DNA from: Thermothelomyces thermophilus ATCC 42464
Taxonomy: Eukaryota > Ascomycota > Sordariomycetes > Sordariales > Chaetomiaceae
Assembly (NCBI RefSeq): GCF_000226095.1
Contig: NC_016476.1
Coordinates: 2,666,001-2,730,000, forward strand
Length of the DNA stretch: 64,000 nucleotides
Direction: 5' to 3'
The notes beneath the pieces were generated by a model. That model had not been told where the DNA came from. It ran no database searches and saw only the letters and a list, made by a program, of their open reading frames with translations. Of this stretch, positions 45,263 to 55,509 are shown piece by piece. Position 1 is the stretch's first letter. Every line of letters begins with the position of its first letter. Position numbers and translations under genes: made by a program.

Positions 45263-45707
45263 CCCCAGAAGCTTCCGCTGCCACCGCCGCCGCAGCCTCC
45301 TCACGTTCCACTCGCTCCAACTCCTCCACACTGTCGATACCCCGAGCGATAGCCCTCATCATCTTCTCAAACCACATTCGCTTCTGTTTCCGGAGACGAA
45401 GGACCCGCTCCTCAGCAGCCATAAGCTCATCCTCAAGTTTTTGATGCTGAGCCGCAATAGACCGAAGCTGAGCAGGAGAAACGCCAAGAACGTCACAATT
45501 CGAACGCTTGTTGCGAACGCACTCTGCGCATCGAGAAGAATCGCTTTTCGAAACCTCGCACGAACTAAGGCCTTTGGACTCGCACGGCGTACAAGGACGC
45601 ATCGTTAAAAGATTATCCGAGGAGAGAATCGCGGCCAGGAGATGGTTGGCACGAAGAGTCGACGCAGCAGGTTTAGATTTCGACTTCTTTCTCACACGAT
45701 CAGCCAT
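45069..45707 (-). CDS. antisense ORF of the gypsy element, Cys-rich coiled-coil protein
   Basis: This 212-residue frame is on the strand opposite pol. It starts at Met 45707 in the space between pol and the 3' LTR and overlaps the last 190 bases of pol. A basic N-terminus (RVRKKSKSKP) leads to a Cys module (CTPCESKGLSSCEV, then SSRCAECVRNKRSNCD), a coiled coil (residues about 85-145, LEDELMAAEERVLRLRKQKR) and an acidic, Ser-rich tail. It ignores the pol reading, has normal codons, and is kept in decayed form in the old sibling. Such 3' antisense frames are known to me from some fungal gypsy elements, but the function is not. Zinc or nucleic-acid binding is an inference from the Cys spacing. 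Confidence 0.72.
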   Translation of the reverse strand: MADRVRKKSKSKPAASTLRANHLLAAILSSDNLLTMRPCTPCESKGLSSCEVSKSDSSRCAECVRNKRSNCDVLGVSPAQLRSIAAQHQKLEDELMAAEERVLRLRKQKRMWFEKMMRAIARGIDSVEELERVEREEAAAAVAAEASGVTASSSTPSRLSADFGQLWDAVYPEVPLDPSLLADFGLVSGSSLSVGQGSSGGTAEVSRGNSGS

Positions 45708-45839
45708 CTCGACAACATCGTGGGAAGGCAAAGGAAGGAAGAAACTGGGAAACGCAATTACGTACAGACAGGGGATGATGGCGCTATTTGAAACGGACCG
45801 GAGTCTTTCGAGGACGAAAGACCTGAAGGAGGGGCATCG

Positions 45840-46253
45840 TGTCACGATTTGGCTGCATAAGGCGACCCGGCAAGGCGCACAGAACCAATCAGGAACCACA
45901 AGACCTAAGGACCAATCAGGAAGTGATCGCAGTGATCGCACTTCGATCAAGACGAGCACTTGGGTAACGATCGCAGGATCGCAGCAGCGATCGCACGATC
46001 AAGACTCAAGGGGGAAAGGACAAGGAAATTGTATATAGTCACTCGTTCTGGCGAACTCTGGGAGTTCACCAGTGGTAACAATCACAATCACAGTACTCAT
46101 ACCAAGCATTGCTGATTACTGTGAGAGACAACTCTAAGTGTTGTTGTGAACCCTTTGGCTTCACCGAATCCCTCAGACGACCTGCCTGCTTGTCCCGCTT
46201 CACCCACCTCCGTCTGGACCCTTTCAGAAGCAGTCTGAGTTGGGTTCGTCACA
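45840..46253 (+). repeat. young gypsy 3' LTR
   Basis: This is the partner of 38742-39155, with no difference found by eye. It is preceded by the purine-rich tract aaggaggggca and followed by the GTGCT duplication. Confidence 0.94.
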
Positions 46254-46258
46254 GTGCT

Positions 46259-49200
46259 ATATTATTGCCTGGCTAGGATAAAGGCAAGGGCAAGGCTATT
46301 AATCCTAGTAATGGCTAATAGTAATAGATAGGGAGTATTAGGTAGTATTTTATTTGGCGAATTTGACTTATTTTCTACCCCCTAGTTATATAAGCCTATA
46401 ACTAATATCTTAAAGATTAAGAAAAGCCCTTTAACGCTCGAAGGCTTATTAGCTAAGTCATTTAATAAGCCTATCTACTAGTATCTAACTAATTAGTAGA
46501 TATATAGCTTTAAACGTCCCTTTCGCTACTTCCTAGTATAACTATATATTATAGATATCTATATACTATAGGCAAGTATTAATATATTCGTTCTTAGCTA
46601 TTACTAGTCGAATAGTTTGCTAATTATTATAGTAGATATTCTAGGGTTCTCTAAGCTTAAGATCAATATCTATAAATAGCCTTTTAAATGCTATAGCCTC
46701 TCTTACTATAAAGGAGAGCGTTAGAAGTTCTACTTTAGTACTTAACGTTATAATAGTATTCTAGCGTAACGCCTTCTACGCGATAAGACCTCTAAACAGG
46801 AAGAAGATATATCCTTACGACGAATACTATATATCTAGATTATCTACGTATAACACGTCCCTAGCAATTATAAGCATCGAACTATCTAGCACTTGCTTAC
46901 CTCTATATTAGATTAATAGGTAAGAGCTCCTAAATAGATATCTTACTACTTGCTATACCTTTAATAAGTGGTCTAGTCCTAGGTTAGTCAGGTATTAAGA
47001 GAGTACTAAACAGATATATATAACGTCTAGATATAGTATAACTACGTAATATAGGATCAATCCGATAAGCTCCTAATACTCTTTGATCCATATACTAGTA
47101 ATACTCCCTTTAAACTTCTTAAGTTCTTTACAGCTTAAAGGAGTTAGCTCGTACATACTAAATATATCTAGTCTATATCTTCTTACTACCTTTCTAATAT
47201 ATTAGTTATAGACTAACTATATCTTATATATAAGTCGGTCTCGAATCACCCTAATACTAAGGAACTAATCGACATTACCTTACTTATAGATATTATATTA
47301 AGCTTTAATTCCTTCTATTATATACTCGGCTACTATAACGTTACTTTTATAAAAGAAGACCAAGAAGTCGTCAATATAGAAGGTTAAGATAACTTATTTA
47401 TTATAGCTTAAGAAGAGGCACTTCTCTTTACCTAATGGTTCTATACCTAGATCTGATAGCGTTTTATAGAACTCCTTATACTATAAGAGTAGTAAGTCTC
47501 TCAAGCCATATAGAGCTCTTCGTAACTCTACGTATTTCCCTAGCTACTTGAATCCTTCTAGCAATTCGCAGACGATAGGATCGTCTTCTGGTTGTTCGGC
47601 GTTAAGGAACGCTTATATTATATCGAACTACTTGACTTCCAAGTCAAAGTACGTAGCGATCGCTATTATTATACGGAACGATTACGCTACTAAAGTAGCT
47701 ATATACGTACTTTCCACTAAGCTAATATCTTATAGATCTCCTTATATATAGATCCTTGCCTTATATTTCTCTAAGAAACCGTCCTTATCAAACTCATACA
47801 CGAAGACCTATTTTAACGGGATAGGTCGCGCTTTTGCCTGCTCGTATGGTACGATCTTCTACGTTCTCCTACTCTCTAAGTTACGTATCTCCTCGCGAGC
47901 CGTATCTTTAAACTATTATCCCAACAGGTAGTTATATAGGTCTCGCTAGTTAGTAGGAATATAAGTAAGATCGTTAATATACTAATATAGCTTATTTAGG
48001 GCTACTCCGAGATATATAATATCCTTTTATTATATAGTAGTAGCAAATACCATATATATTGTTCTTATACTCTAGTCCTCTAGGTAAGCTTCTTACTAAT
48101 TAGGTAGGTAGGTCTTATAGAACTATTGCTAGAGTTCCTTCATTACGTAGATAAAGGAGTAGTAATAATTAACCCTTTCCTTATTTTATAGCCTTTCGCT
48201 TAACTAGATAAGGTCCCTAGGCTCGTAAGCCCTCCTCCTACCTCTATCTCTCCTTATAGGAGGTTGCCGAATAGCTTCTCCTTTGCTTCTACCTTCTAGA
48301 GGATACGTTAGCTAATCTAGACTTCGCTTAACGCTCTGCTCCTCTAACCTAGCTAGGTATAATATATTAGTAGTACCGTCCCTAGCTCCTAGCTCTTCCG
48401 TCCACTTGTCGTGTACGCTAGATTCTTCTATAGAAGGTATTCCTTTATTAGATTCGATAGCTCCCCTGCTCTCTCTAGCATCTAGTTAGCTAGCTAGTAA
48501 CTGAGAAGGCCCTAATTTAAACCCTCCTACTTCCTAGTAGATATCCTTTTTACTAGCTAGTATAGGGCAAGTCACCGAGGGCTTAGGCATATATTCAGGG
48601 GTTAAGAGTCCTCTAAAGCTCTCTATCCATTTGGTAAGTTCGTCTATTGCTTATGTCTCTACCATAAGAGTCTCTAGAACTAATTACTCGCTTACAGGCT
48701 ATATATCAAAGAGCTCCCTTACCCCTAAGTCTTAACCCTATCAGAGAGGTTAGCCTACCGCCGGACTCTCTTATAATAAAGGTAGCTAAGCCACTATAAT
48801 AAAGTCTTCTACTAGTTACTAGGTCTATTATAACGCTTCCTAGAGAAAGTCAGTATCCTAGGAATCTTTGCTAAGATCGAACTAATTAACTTCCTAGCTC
48901 GCTACCGCTAGTAATGACTTTGTCGGCTGCTCTTTGCCTAGACGGTAGAAAGTCTTCTTATTAAAGCGAACGTTATAAGTTATAATGACCCTATCAAGCT
49001 TAGGTATCTAAACGCAATAGATATTAGATACACGATATCCTATAAGATACCCTATTAGCCTATATAGCACTACCTTAAAGTCCTTTATACGTTACTCTAC
49101 TTCCCTATCCTTATAGAGAATATATACCTAGCATCTATATATAAAGATGCTACTCTAGTCTAGGTATAAGTCACTAGTTAACGTAATTATTAAGCCAGGT

Positions 49201-51788
49201 TTATACTAGCGAAAATACTATTTAAACTAGCTATAAAGCACTTCGTTAGGAGTTCTAAACAAGTAAGTACGGCTCGGGCTTATCATATATAAGTACGCTA
49301 CCACTTATACGCTTTCTAACCAGAGCTTTATAAGGAGATTCGCGTTATTAAATATCTTAATTAAGCGTAAGATTAGCTCTTGCCCTACTTGCTCTACTAG
49401 TCTATTAGGCTTATAGGTATACAAAGGTAAGAGTTCAAAATTAATACTACTTTCTATAGCCTAAGTCCAGTAGCGTATTAGTATACGCCCTACTAAACTA
49501 ATCGTCGTAGTATCGTTATCCTACTTGATCTTATAGATAGCAAGCCTATATTAGCGTCTTACCTAGCTCTCGAAATTCTATATAACTCCTATAATCTAGT
49601 CTAGCGACTTTGTTATTAAGAGGAAAGGGAAGAGCTTCTTACTATACTTATTAATAATTATAAGTAGCTATTACGATCTATTAATCGCTTTAGGATGGTC
49701 AAACAGATCCTAGGCTACTTGCTAGAATAGGTATATAGACTTCTACTTAGGTAATATTTTCCTAGAGATAACCTTACTTATATAAGTATAAGTATAGCTC
49801 TTATACTTAATATATACTATCCCCTTAATAAAGACGTTTCTAGCGTTATTAACAAGCGCTTTTAACGCTTCTAGTCCAAGGTAGCTAGCTCTCAAGTGCC
49901 AAAGATCCTTAGTGTCCTCTCTCACGGTAGGTAACGCTCGTATCTAGGACCTTCTACCGTACGTAGTAAGTACATTCTATAAGGATATACAAACGTTTAC
50001 AATACCTGCTTCACTAGTTAAGACATAGTCTAGGAAGCTTAAGTAGCAAGAAAGTAGCTTATATTCGAGGAAGGTAAGATTATACTTATATTCTAACTTA
50101 CGAAGGATGACGTTATTTTCTAGTGTTCTAAAACGTAGAGAGCAATCTAAGCTATAGTACTAAGTGCCTACCTTAAGTAATAGAGCTTCTAAGACAATAT
50201 TAATATAAAATCCTTTAACGATAGTAATATCCTTAAGCGTCAGGCTCTTAGTATACAGTCCATATAGTCTATCTAGAACGTTCTTAATTACCTAAGTACC
50301 CTTCCTACTAATAAGAAAGGTTATTATACCTACTTTAATAAACTTAAAATCCTCTACCTTAACGAATATCCTAGGTAAAAGGAACTTCTTATCATTAATT
50401 AGGTAGGTCGTACTATATAAGTCTAGTAAAGTGCTTTCTAAAAGAGGATAATATTATAAAGTAACTATACTAAACGCTCTATAGTAAGTCAAGAGCTCGC
50501 TAAGTAGTTAAGGGCTAATAATTAATATATTAAAGGAACTAGGGTATCCCCTAATTACTTAAAATAGGATAGCTCCCCCTACTTAATAATAAGTTAATTT
50601 TCCAGTCTAGCCTACTTTGGCTTGTCAAGCTCTTAGCAAATCCTCTTACACTCCTTATCAGAAAGGTACAAGCATTACTCGTTACTATAGATAGCTTACT
50701 TAAGCACGTAATGGTCCACTAGATCCTACAGATATCTTAGACGCTTATGAGGATATCTCGTATTATACTATTAACCGCTATAAGAGTCTCTATATAAGTC
50801 TCTACTTCTCTCCTTACCACTCTTCTAAACTATAGGAAGTATTAGTATATAAGTTATTAAAAAGATTCTATACTTCCGAGAGACTCTAGGTTATATATCG
50901 TTATTAATTAGGATCTCGGCTATCGTAATAAGGGTACTAAGCTCTGGAAGTAGCTATCCTATACCATTAATAAGCTCGATTTCTATCCTCTTATTTGCTA
51001 CCTAGGTTAGTAAGATATATATAGTGATAGTATCAAGAAAGGTATAAAGTCCTTATACGCCCTATACTTCTAGGATATCATATTAAATAGCTCGCTAGAA
51101 GGCGACATTAAAGTTACAAATCTAATACTATAGATTAACTCCTAAACGCTTAGCTATATTAAGACTAGTTATATATCATATAGTAACTATTATATAGAGT
51201 ATTACGATAGATAGTATAAATATAGAGTAAAGTACCTAGATAATCCCCTTAATAAGGTTAATATCCTTCTTCTTATATACTTTTATAGCTTTATAGAGTT
51301 TAGAATCTATAGTATACACTAGCTAGTATTATAGCTATCCTATCCGCTTACTAACGTCTATAGCATATACGATATCCTTATAAAAGGAGTCTTATAGTCA
51401 TACGAATTCGGCTACGATAGCTATATTAGAAGGTATTAAATCTATAGACATCAAAGGTAACAATCCTTCTTAGAGCTACTCCTAGGAAGCTAGGATAAGG
51501 TTATCTCTAGCTTACTTACAGGTTAGGCACTATAGAACTTCTAGATCTAGCTTACGGTCGCCGTCAGGGTTAACGAATCCCTATATACTAGCAAATTCAG
51601 CCTATAACTATAGTTCGATATACTACAAGTTCTAGGAACTAGGCCCTATAAGGCGCGTAGAAGTCTCGACTAGGATCTCGGACATAATAGACAGATACGT
51701 CGTCGAAAGTATATTAAAGCAGGGTAAGAGAGTTTGTAATAGAAGAAGCTACCACTGATATTAAAGATACGTCGGCAGAGGAGCAGTC
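46259..51788 (-). pseudogene. copia coding region, RIP-decayed fossil
   Basis: This is the minus-strand gag-pol body of the copia element. Reading from right to left, gag-like text begins near 51.7 kb, and integrase and reverse transcriptase follow (YIDDF near 47.4 kb). RNase H text (STKVELLTLSF, REAIAFKRLFID, QQTIRL-like) lies near 46.5-46.8 kb. It is extremely AT-rich and broken many times. No plus-strand gene is seen here. Confidence 0.8.
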
Positions 51789-51807
51789 AAGGCGCCGGGC
51801 TCATAAC
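51789..51807 (-). promoter_or_regulatory. copia primer-binding site matching tRNA-iMet anticodon arm
   Basis: Directly inside the 5' LTR, the minus strand reads gttatgagcccggcgcc. Its complement ggcgccgggctcataac resembles the anticodon stem and loop of initiator tRNA-Met (gggctcataac with anticodon CAT). Copia-type elements are known to prime from an internal half of this tRNA, so this is the likely primer site. Confidence 0.7.
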
Positions 51808-52018
51808 TGCCGAACGTAGTGGGAGCTCCGGGAGCGTTGAAAGCAGTCTGTAGTAGGTGGCTATACGAAGGAGACAGTGCCTTGTTAAACTATCTACAAA
51901 GGAGACAAAACGACTGATATTTATAGACAAAGGAACTGGCTAATGCGTTGGCAACGACGCCTCATACGCTGTGGCACGTATGTGGCTAATACTCTTAGAA
52001 GCTCTACAGCTTCTGACA
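51808..52018 (-). repeat. copia LTR, right copy (5' LTR of the element)
   Basis: It begins tgccgaacgtag and ends cttctgaca on the plus strand. It is less affected by transitions than its left partner and is followed by the ATACA duplication. Confidence 0.88.
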
Positions 52019-52023
52019 ATACA

Positions 52024-52388
52024 TCTAATCCTCTGTACAGCCTGTTGATGCTATAATTATTTCTGCCCGCCCTCGGTGCTCTTTTCCTCGAAAATGGCTC
52101 TCAGATGCAGATATATCGTCATCGCCATGTAGTTATCCATTTGTGTAGAGGTGGGTAGGGAGACTAATTAAGGTAAGTAAAAATGGCCATATTAGCTAGA
52201 AAGGGCTGTGATTTTGACGATTACCGCAAAACGACAAATGAAACGAGGTAATCAACCAGCTACAAACTTACTTTATAGGAACTCCCAGGTACGGGCCTAA
52301 AGCGAAGGTGCAGCGAACCGTCCACCACAGTCGGGGTATCTTCTCTCTGATCCGTTCAATATCAATTGATTTTGAATGCCACCCTAGC
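52024..52388. other. intergenic between the retroelement block and 5S copy 2
   Basis: No gene or repeat is recognised. Confidence 0.5.
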
Positions 52389-52507
52389 ATATACGACCAT
52401 ACCCGCCAGAGAACACGGGATCCCGTCCGCTCTCCCTTAGTTAAACTGGCGAGGGCTCGAGTAGTAGTTGGGTCGGTGACGACCAGCGAATTCCGAGTGT
52501 TGTATGT
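52389..52507 (+). rRNA. 5S ribosomal RNA (variant copy 2)
   Basis: This has the same length and boundaries as the copy at 18963 but about seven differences. Helix I is atatacgacc with gttgtatgt. Helix II (gccag with ctggc) and the internal control text gtagtagttgggtcggtgac are intact. In the stem that reads cccg with cggg in copy 1, this copy has ctcg with cgag, so a base pair is exchanged and pairing kept. The T-run terminator is interrupted at first (tttcattttttt). It may be a functional isoform or a drifting copy. Confidence 0.82.
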
Positions 52508-52509
52508 TT

Positions 52510-52985
52510 CATTTTTTTCTGTTGTTTCCTGGGTTTCAGTTAGACCCCTGTTCTTCTCTTAGCTAGCATATAGCCAGTTTTCTTGGACTTTAAGGTGCCG
52601 TTTTGTAACATGTGTTCGTATATGTCTGCAAAACCTGTGGGTCACTACGATAGGTAGAATCATTTCCACGTATAAATATTCATTAGAGGATGCCAAGCAA
52701 GGCACTTGACTAAGTTGCAACACTAGAGAGAACTGACTACCTGTTAATGTCCATTATGAACATTGTAGGCTAACTCTACACTTCTATGTCCAAGCCGGAC
52801 AGCGTTCCTCTTTTTGTAGGGGGAGGGCCGCGCTCTCCGACGCTGAATTACTTAAGCCATTATACCCAGGGTAAGTTAGTTCCTAATTATAGCAGCAAAC
52901 ATTGAAGTCTAGGAGCTATTTTGATGGTTAGCAATGCGAGTCTCGATGAGCGTTGACTGCAACTCGGCCTTTCGCGGGTTGTGCG
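52510..52985. other. intergenic, no gene seen
   Basis: AT-rich DNA with no domain-bearing frame. Confidence 0.45.
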
Positions 52986-52989
52986 GTGT

Positions 52990-53497
52990 CTGGAAAACCT
53001 AGGACTGTATAGTGTCAGGCCGTGAGTTGGGAGGTGTCGGCGTAGGAAGCTTAACATCCCAGGCAGCTTGGAAAGCATTCTCTCTAGATTGTATGGTATA
53101 TAGCCAGTACTGGCAGAGCTGCGCTATAAGTTCTTCTACGTCGTAGAGGCGAAGAAGGTCCCACAAAAGACGTAGAGGAACTCGAGATAGCTCACATGGC
53201 TGATGGGCATACGTATTGAGTCCTAGATTTGGATATATGGTGCCCCGGCACATTAAGAACATCTACTTCGCCATCGATCAGTTGCCGCTATTAAGTTTGG
53301 ATTTTGCTGCTCCACCATTTTCTGAGCAACATGGCTTTCCCAGGATTCAGCTGCCTTGCTGTAATCAGGGATGCCGATTGTCGAAGGAGACAGCGAGTCA
53401 AGCAGTAGGAGATAGCAAGGCGATGCTCCATGCACCTTATCCCCAGTCTCCTGAAAGCGGGGGCGCTAGATCAAGCAGGAATCTTTGGCGGATTTTT

Positions 53498-53529
<32 letters not shown>

Positions 53530-54060
53530 GCCTGCGGACTCAATCTCGGAAGCAGAAGCATTCCATCCCGAAGGTCATGACACCTTGTCACAGGATGTTG
53601 AGAGATCGCTGTCGAATGCACCAATCTCGACACGGTGGTAATTGTGGATGGAGACTGAGCAGGATAGGTACGATAGCTTGCCCTGTCGCGAGGTCAGGAC
53701 GGCCCCTCCGATTGCGGTCGTCGAGTGCGTGATATTGGAGAGTTCTCTTCCGCGTTCGACCCATGGTTATCTAGGGTCCATTATTGTGCAGAAGATGGAT
53801 GCTATTGCCGTTCTTGCTTCCCGCCTGTCAGTGCCTTGGACGATCGACGAGGCCTGGACGTAGCTAGCAATGGCCGCCCCTGACGAGCGGATTCCGAAAC
53901 AAAAATTTAGAGAGCTTCTACCAGTGCCTCCGGCACTTGACGGTAATCAACAACCATTTATCATCACCACTTCTGAGGACCATACGAGAGTTCCAGCAGT
54001 GCCTGCCACAGCGCTCGCACCGCTGTGGTTGACCATACTTGCAGCACCACCAGCCGTGCT
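52990..54060 (-). pseudogene. relic of a Cys-rich fungal gene family
   Basis: Protein-like minus-strand text appears in scattered frames. One piece near 54.0 kb is GQPQRCERCGRHCWN, with paired Cys. Another near 53.0-53.26 kb reads LWDLLRLYDVEELIAQLCQY and then AFQAAWDVKLPTPTPPNSRP. In my memory, lineage-expanded fungal families join a Trp/Leu-rich helical part to a Cys module like this, but I cannot name one. Stops and frame changes separate the pieces. A TTG trinucleotide run (53492-53530) interrupts the middle. The Cys piece has a cousin at 3055-3190. Confidence 0.35.
53492..53530 (+). repeat. (TTG)n microsatellite
   Basis: About twelve perfect ttg units follow a T-run, inside the decayed gene-like region. 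Confidence 0.9.
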
Positions 54061-54467
54061 ATAGCATGGGCAGTGAAAGACTGGAGTGTGTGGAGACAAC
54101 AAGGGCATCCGTCGGCGGCGACCAAAGGGCGACAGAGTCTCTACCTGAGTTTTATTTTTTAAAAAAAAGGAAACCGATGATCTGGAGAGATTCGAGAGGA
54201 CATAAAAGCTCAGACGACACTCTGCCTCGTTGTTCGTAATATAGCCAACTCTATGCGTAAACGAATGATAACACACTCCACAACCAACCCAAATTGCCGC
54301 TGTCCAGCGAGGTCGAAGCGCGAACTCAAACTGATGCCGCCCGTCATAACTCGTCTCGTCGTAAACTCGTAAGCTCCAGTCTACTACTGATTAAAGGAGC
54401 GTAATGCACGCCGTCTATACACAGGTACACATTAAAGGGGTCGTTATCCGTCAGTCATGGTCGTCGT
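54061..54467. other. intergenic
   Basis: This is downstream of the minus-strand secreted-protein gene. No gene is seen. Confidence 0.5.
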
Positions 54468-55478
54468 CTAATCGCACATGAAGGTTTCGCCCGTAGGCTG
54501 GCCGTATAGCGCCTTATCGGAAAAGTAGTTGGCGGGATATGGCTCGTCCACGCACTTGCCGCCTCCCGTCGGCCCGACGTGGGGACAGTGAACCTGTTAC
54601 TGAGGTCAGTTTTGAACGGCTTCGTTGAGCGTCAGACGTTGGGATTTTGGACTCACATCAGGTCGCACCTGCGTAAGCACCACGTGGATGCTCCGGCAGA
54701 CGATGTTGTCGCCCCACGCCTCGTCGTACGAGCCGTAGCTCTTCTGCGACAGAGCCGTCATGCACTCCTCGACGCTGCTCCACTGCGCGTTGGGGCCCTG
54801 GCACCTCGTCTGAGTGGCGCCGCAGATTTGAGCAATGGCGGAGGCACGGGATTGTGGGTCGTCGGCGTTGGCGGCTGTGGTGGACTCAACCCAGGTGTTC
54901 AGATTCGGGATCCAGGCGTCGTACTTGAGCACTGCGCCGTGCTCGTCAAAGCGCCAAAACGCGACTTGCTTCAGCGGCGGCAGTGGCTTGCCGTGGTCGG
55001 CGCAGCCTGGGTTCACGACGCTGCAGTACAGGTAGACGACCGAGGCGGCGACGTCGCGGCACTGCGAGCTGAACTCGGTGATCTGGTAGCCCGTAATGGC
55101 TGCCTTCGCCGGGTTGCCCTGCGGTAGTGGAGACAGGGCAAAGAAGTACTCGACCGACTCCTCAAAATCCGTGAAGTTGCCTACCGGGTCGACCCGCCCG
55201 ACCACGTTCTTGTTGAAGAGGCCATTGGGGACGCCCGCGCCACCGGCCTGGAAGATGGGAAGTTGGTTGGGGTAGACAGTCAGGTTGTAGATGCTCGAGA
55301 TGGTCTTGAGATTGCGTCGTGCATAATCGCGCTGAGGCCGCTGGCTTTTGAAGTGCGGCAGCCACTTTGTTGGCGTTGGCCAGGCGTGTGCTTGCGGGAT
55401 CGTTACTGATATTAATATGAGATGGGCTTGCAACAGAGCCCATGCGACTGCGACGAACGTGAGGTTGAGCCGGAACAT
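54468..55478 (-). CDS. secreted protein of unknown function
   Basis: Exons 54657-55478 and 54468-54593 (intron GTGAGT..TAACAG, phase 0) encode 315 residues. Met 55478 is chosen because a signal peptide begins there (MFRLNLTFVAVAWALLQAHL). Met 55508 upstream would bury it. The body contains FTDFEESVEYFFALSPLPQ, SSQCRDVAASVVYLYCSVV, QVAFWRFDEHGAVLKYDAWI and PNLNTWVEST. The small second exon gives a conserved-looking Cys end (VHCPHVGPTGGGKCVDEPY). The FDEHGAVLKYDAWIPNL phrase recalls SnoaL/NTF2-like folds, which bind small ligands (weak inference). Six or more Cys suggest disulfides outside the cell. No named family recognised. The frame is clean. Confidence 0.75.
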
Positions 55479-55509
55479 CTTATCTGCATGGTGGTTCGGA
55501 TATTTCATC

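Larger units (their letters stand above)
38742..46253 (+). mobile_element. Ty3/gypsy chromovirus, young copy, looks whole
   Basis: This 7512-base element has 414-base LTRs (38742-39155 and 45840-46253) that look identical by eye. It ends TG..CA and is flanked by a perfect duplication GTGCT (38737-38741 and 46254-46258). It has long open gag and pol frames, a purine-rich tract (gaaggagggg) before the 3' LTR, and a further open frame on the opposite strand at its 3' end. No breaks are seen. GC content and codon use are normal, in contrast to the RIP-decayed sibling 1 kb away. Identical LTRs mean a very recent insertion. It sits inside the copia element. Confidence 0.95.
30397..52018 (-). mobile_element. 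Ty1/copia LTR retroelement, broken, hosting two gypsy insertions
   Basis: Two 211-base LTRs (30397-30607 and 51808-52018, ends TG..CA) are flanked by a perfect 5-base target duplication ATACA (30392-30396 and 52019-52023). Coding text is on the minus strand. A gag-like start lies near 51.7 kb. A copia-type reverse transcriptase box (FYIDDF) is near 47.4 kb and an RNase H end near 46.5-46.8 kb. The element itself is about 7 kb once the two insertions are taken out. The two LTRs differ at about 17 positions, all transitions, mostly A on the left against G on the right. The body is riddled with RIP-type changes and is a broken fossil with many breaks. It is the oldest layer of the block. Confidence 0.88.

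Noticed and set aside
51789-51807. tRNA-Met-like sequence
   Set aside because: Only the anticodon arm is present and it abuts an LTR, so it is a primer-binding site and not a tRNA gene.
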